From positions 1 to 7,127 of the forward strand of contig CAZAIO010000132.1 of NCBI GenBank assembly GCA_964485235.1: 7,127 nucleotides of DNA, in the 5' to 3' direction. The translations under genes and the position numbers were made by a program. Below the pieces are notes generated by a model. The model was not told the DNA's origin. It did no database searches and worked only from the letters and a program-made list of their open reading frames with translations. This document shows positions 6,191-7,127 of the stretch, one piece after another. Positions within the stretch are counted from its first letter, which is position 1; the number at the start of each line of letters is the position of its first letter. This DNA comes from CAZAIO01 sp964485235. GTDB lineage: Bacteria > Chloroflexota > Dehalococcoidia > GIF9 > UBA5629.

Positions 6191-6703
6191 TTGTCCGATA
6201 AAATAGTCAGGTTACTTGATACCGGTATAAAAAAGACGGGCAACGTATTAACCAGCATAACACTGGTGATGCTTTTTATTCTTTTAATCCTTGGTGCGGG
6301 TGATGTAATTGGAAGATACACCTTTAACAGTCCAATTACCGGAACGAAAGAAATCAGTTCAATGCTTGTAGCCGGAATAGTCCTGTTGGGTTGGGCTCAC
6401 ACACAGTCTAAAGGTGCACATGTAAAAGTTGAGCTTGTTCTTAATCATTTTCCTCAGCGGACACAGGTAATAATCAATATAGTCACCACATTTCTTTCGC
6501 TAGTCCTTTTCAGCCTCATCGTATGGCAAAGTATAAAAGTAGCCATTAAGCTATTGGAAACTAATCGTCTCGTACCTATCATCCTGGTACCATTAGCCCC
6601 GTTCCAGCTAATGGTTTCTTTAGGGGCTTTTGTTCTCTGCCTCGAATTTATTATAGAGATTATTCAGCTTTTTCAAAAAATAAAAATAAAAGAAACGGAT
6701 TAA
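6191..6703 (+). CDS. dctQ: TRAP transporter small permease DctQ
   Basis: This 170-residue membrane protein is the small permease subunit of a TRAP transporter. Four hydrophobic segments are visible, about 19-40, 55-71, 92-113 and 127-160 (the last long). Typical family features are GRYTFNSPITGTKEIS (41-56), where R42, P48 and G51 are the conserved positions, and GAHVKVELV (75-83), corresponding to the HIRVDLV motif. It assembles with DctM in the cytoplasmic membrane, where solute uptake is driven by an ion gradient. The start is TTG at 6191, chosen because AGGAGGA (6176-6182) lies eight bases upstream and no better in-frame ATG precedes the first conserved region. A 178-base gap containing the stem-loop separates it from dctP. 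Confidence 0.92.
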   Translation: MSDKIVRLLDTGIKKTGNVLTSITLVMLFILLILGAGDVIGRYTFNSPITGTKEISSMLVAGIVLLGWAHTQSKGAHVKVELVLNHFPQRTQVIINIVTTFLSLVLFSLIVWQSIKVAIKLLETNRLVPIILVPLAPFQLMVSLGAFVLCLEFIIEIIQLFQKIKIKETD

Positions 6704-6704
6704 A

Positions 6705-7127
6705 ATGTCGCCTCTTTTAAGCAGTATTATAGCTTTCAGCGCATTCTTTATTCTAATGTTACTTGGGATGCCTATTGCCTTTTCTTTTGCAATCGTTGGA
6801 TGCATAGGTCTCTGGTTAGCGCGGAGTCTTAATGCGGGGTTATCAATTCTGGGCAGCGGTCCTCTAGCATGGGCAAGTCTGGAACCGTTTATTACTCTGG
6901 CTTTATTTATTCTCATGGGTCTTATTGCTTTCACCTCCGGAATAAGCGCAGAGCTTTATGAAACAGCTCATAAGTGGATAGGCAGGTTTCGCGGTGGACT
7001 GGCTCAGGCAACGGTGTTAGCATGCACCGGATTTGCTGCCTGTACCGGCTCCAGCGTAGCCGGAGCAGCTACTATGGGAACCATCGCCTATCCCGAGATG
7101 GAATCAATCGGATATAATCGCGGCTTG
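6705..7127 (+). CDS. dctM: TRAP transporter large permease DctM (5' part, cut by window end)
   Basis: An open frame runs from ATG 6705 to the last base, giving 141 residues without a stop. It is the N-terminal third of a DctM large permease, a family usually of about 425 residues or more. Hydrophobic helices lie at about 5-20, 22-40, 62-80 and 98-118. The strongest marker is TGSSVAGAATMGTIAYPEM (114-132) followed by GYNRG, the conserved GSSVADAAAIG..P.M...GY segment of the family. LALFILMGLIAFTSGIS (65-81) also fits. DctM forms the ion-coupled translocation pathway with DctQ. Only one base separates it from the dctQ stop (TAA-A-ATG), and the Shine-Dalgarno is weak, so translation is probably coupled to dctQ. 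There is no sign of a defect within the visible part. Confidence 0.93.
   Translation, partial: MSPLLSSIIAFSAFFILMLLGMPIAFSFAIVGCIGLWLARSLNAGLSILGSGPLAWASLEPFITLALFILMGLIAFTSGISAELYETAHKWIGRFRGGLAQATVLACTGFAACTGSSVAGAATMGTIAYPEMESIGYNRGL

Overview
The window looks like a scaffold from an uncultured bacterium: it holds a run of 100 N flanked by an exact 55-base duplication, as in a draft metagenome or single-cell assembly. Base composition is moderate, and AT-rich in the regulatory gap between the two divergent units. Shine-Dalgarno sites are strong (GGAGG type), one gene starts with TTG, and two secreted proteins carry lipoprotein-type signals. The mix of a TRAP transporter, a small molybdopterin lipoprotein and a YyaL-type protein would fit an anaerobic sediment lineage such as Dehalococcoidia (Chloroflexota). 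That placement is a weak inference from gene style, not something the sequence proves.

Left part (72-3478, all minus strand). A compact group reads right to left: a sulfite-oxidase-fold molybdopterin lipoprotein (2798-3478), a two-helix b-type cytochrome-like protein overlapping it by ATGA (2550-2801), and a tryptophan-rich 106-residue protein of unknown function with its own strong ribosome binding site (2209-2529). After a 118-base gap with a candidate promoter and an inverted repeat comes a 672-residue YyaL/DUF255 protein (72-2090). The first two genes resemble a cut-down version of the MsrP/MsrQ (YedY/YedZ) arrangement, in which a membrane heme protein passes electrons to an extracytoplasmic molybdenum enzyme.

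Middle (3479-4881). A 322-base stretch without a recognisable gene is followed by a PadR-family regulator on the minus strand (3801-4430). Its upstream region is interrupted by the assembly gap, which is probably an unmerged contig overlap rather than missing DNA. The regulator diverges from the transporter operon to its right. The AT-rich intergenic region contains a very good sigma-70-type promoter (TTGACA, 17 bases, TAGAAT) for the transporter and a small hairpin abutting the dctP ribosome binding site.

Right part (4882-7127, plus strand). A tripartite TRAP transporter in the order dctP, dctQ, dctM: a substrate-binding lipoprotein, a small four-helix permease with a TTG start, and the first 141 residues of the large permease, cut by the window end. 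A perfect 14-bp stem-loop sits between dctP and dctQ and probably sets the ratio of binding protein to permease. The PadR protein is the natural candidate regulator of this operon, though only the divergent layout supports this.
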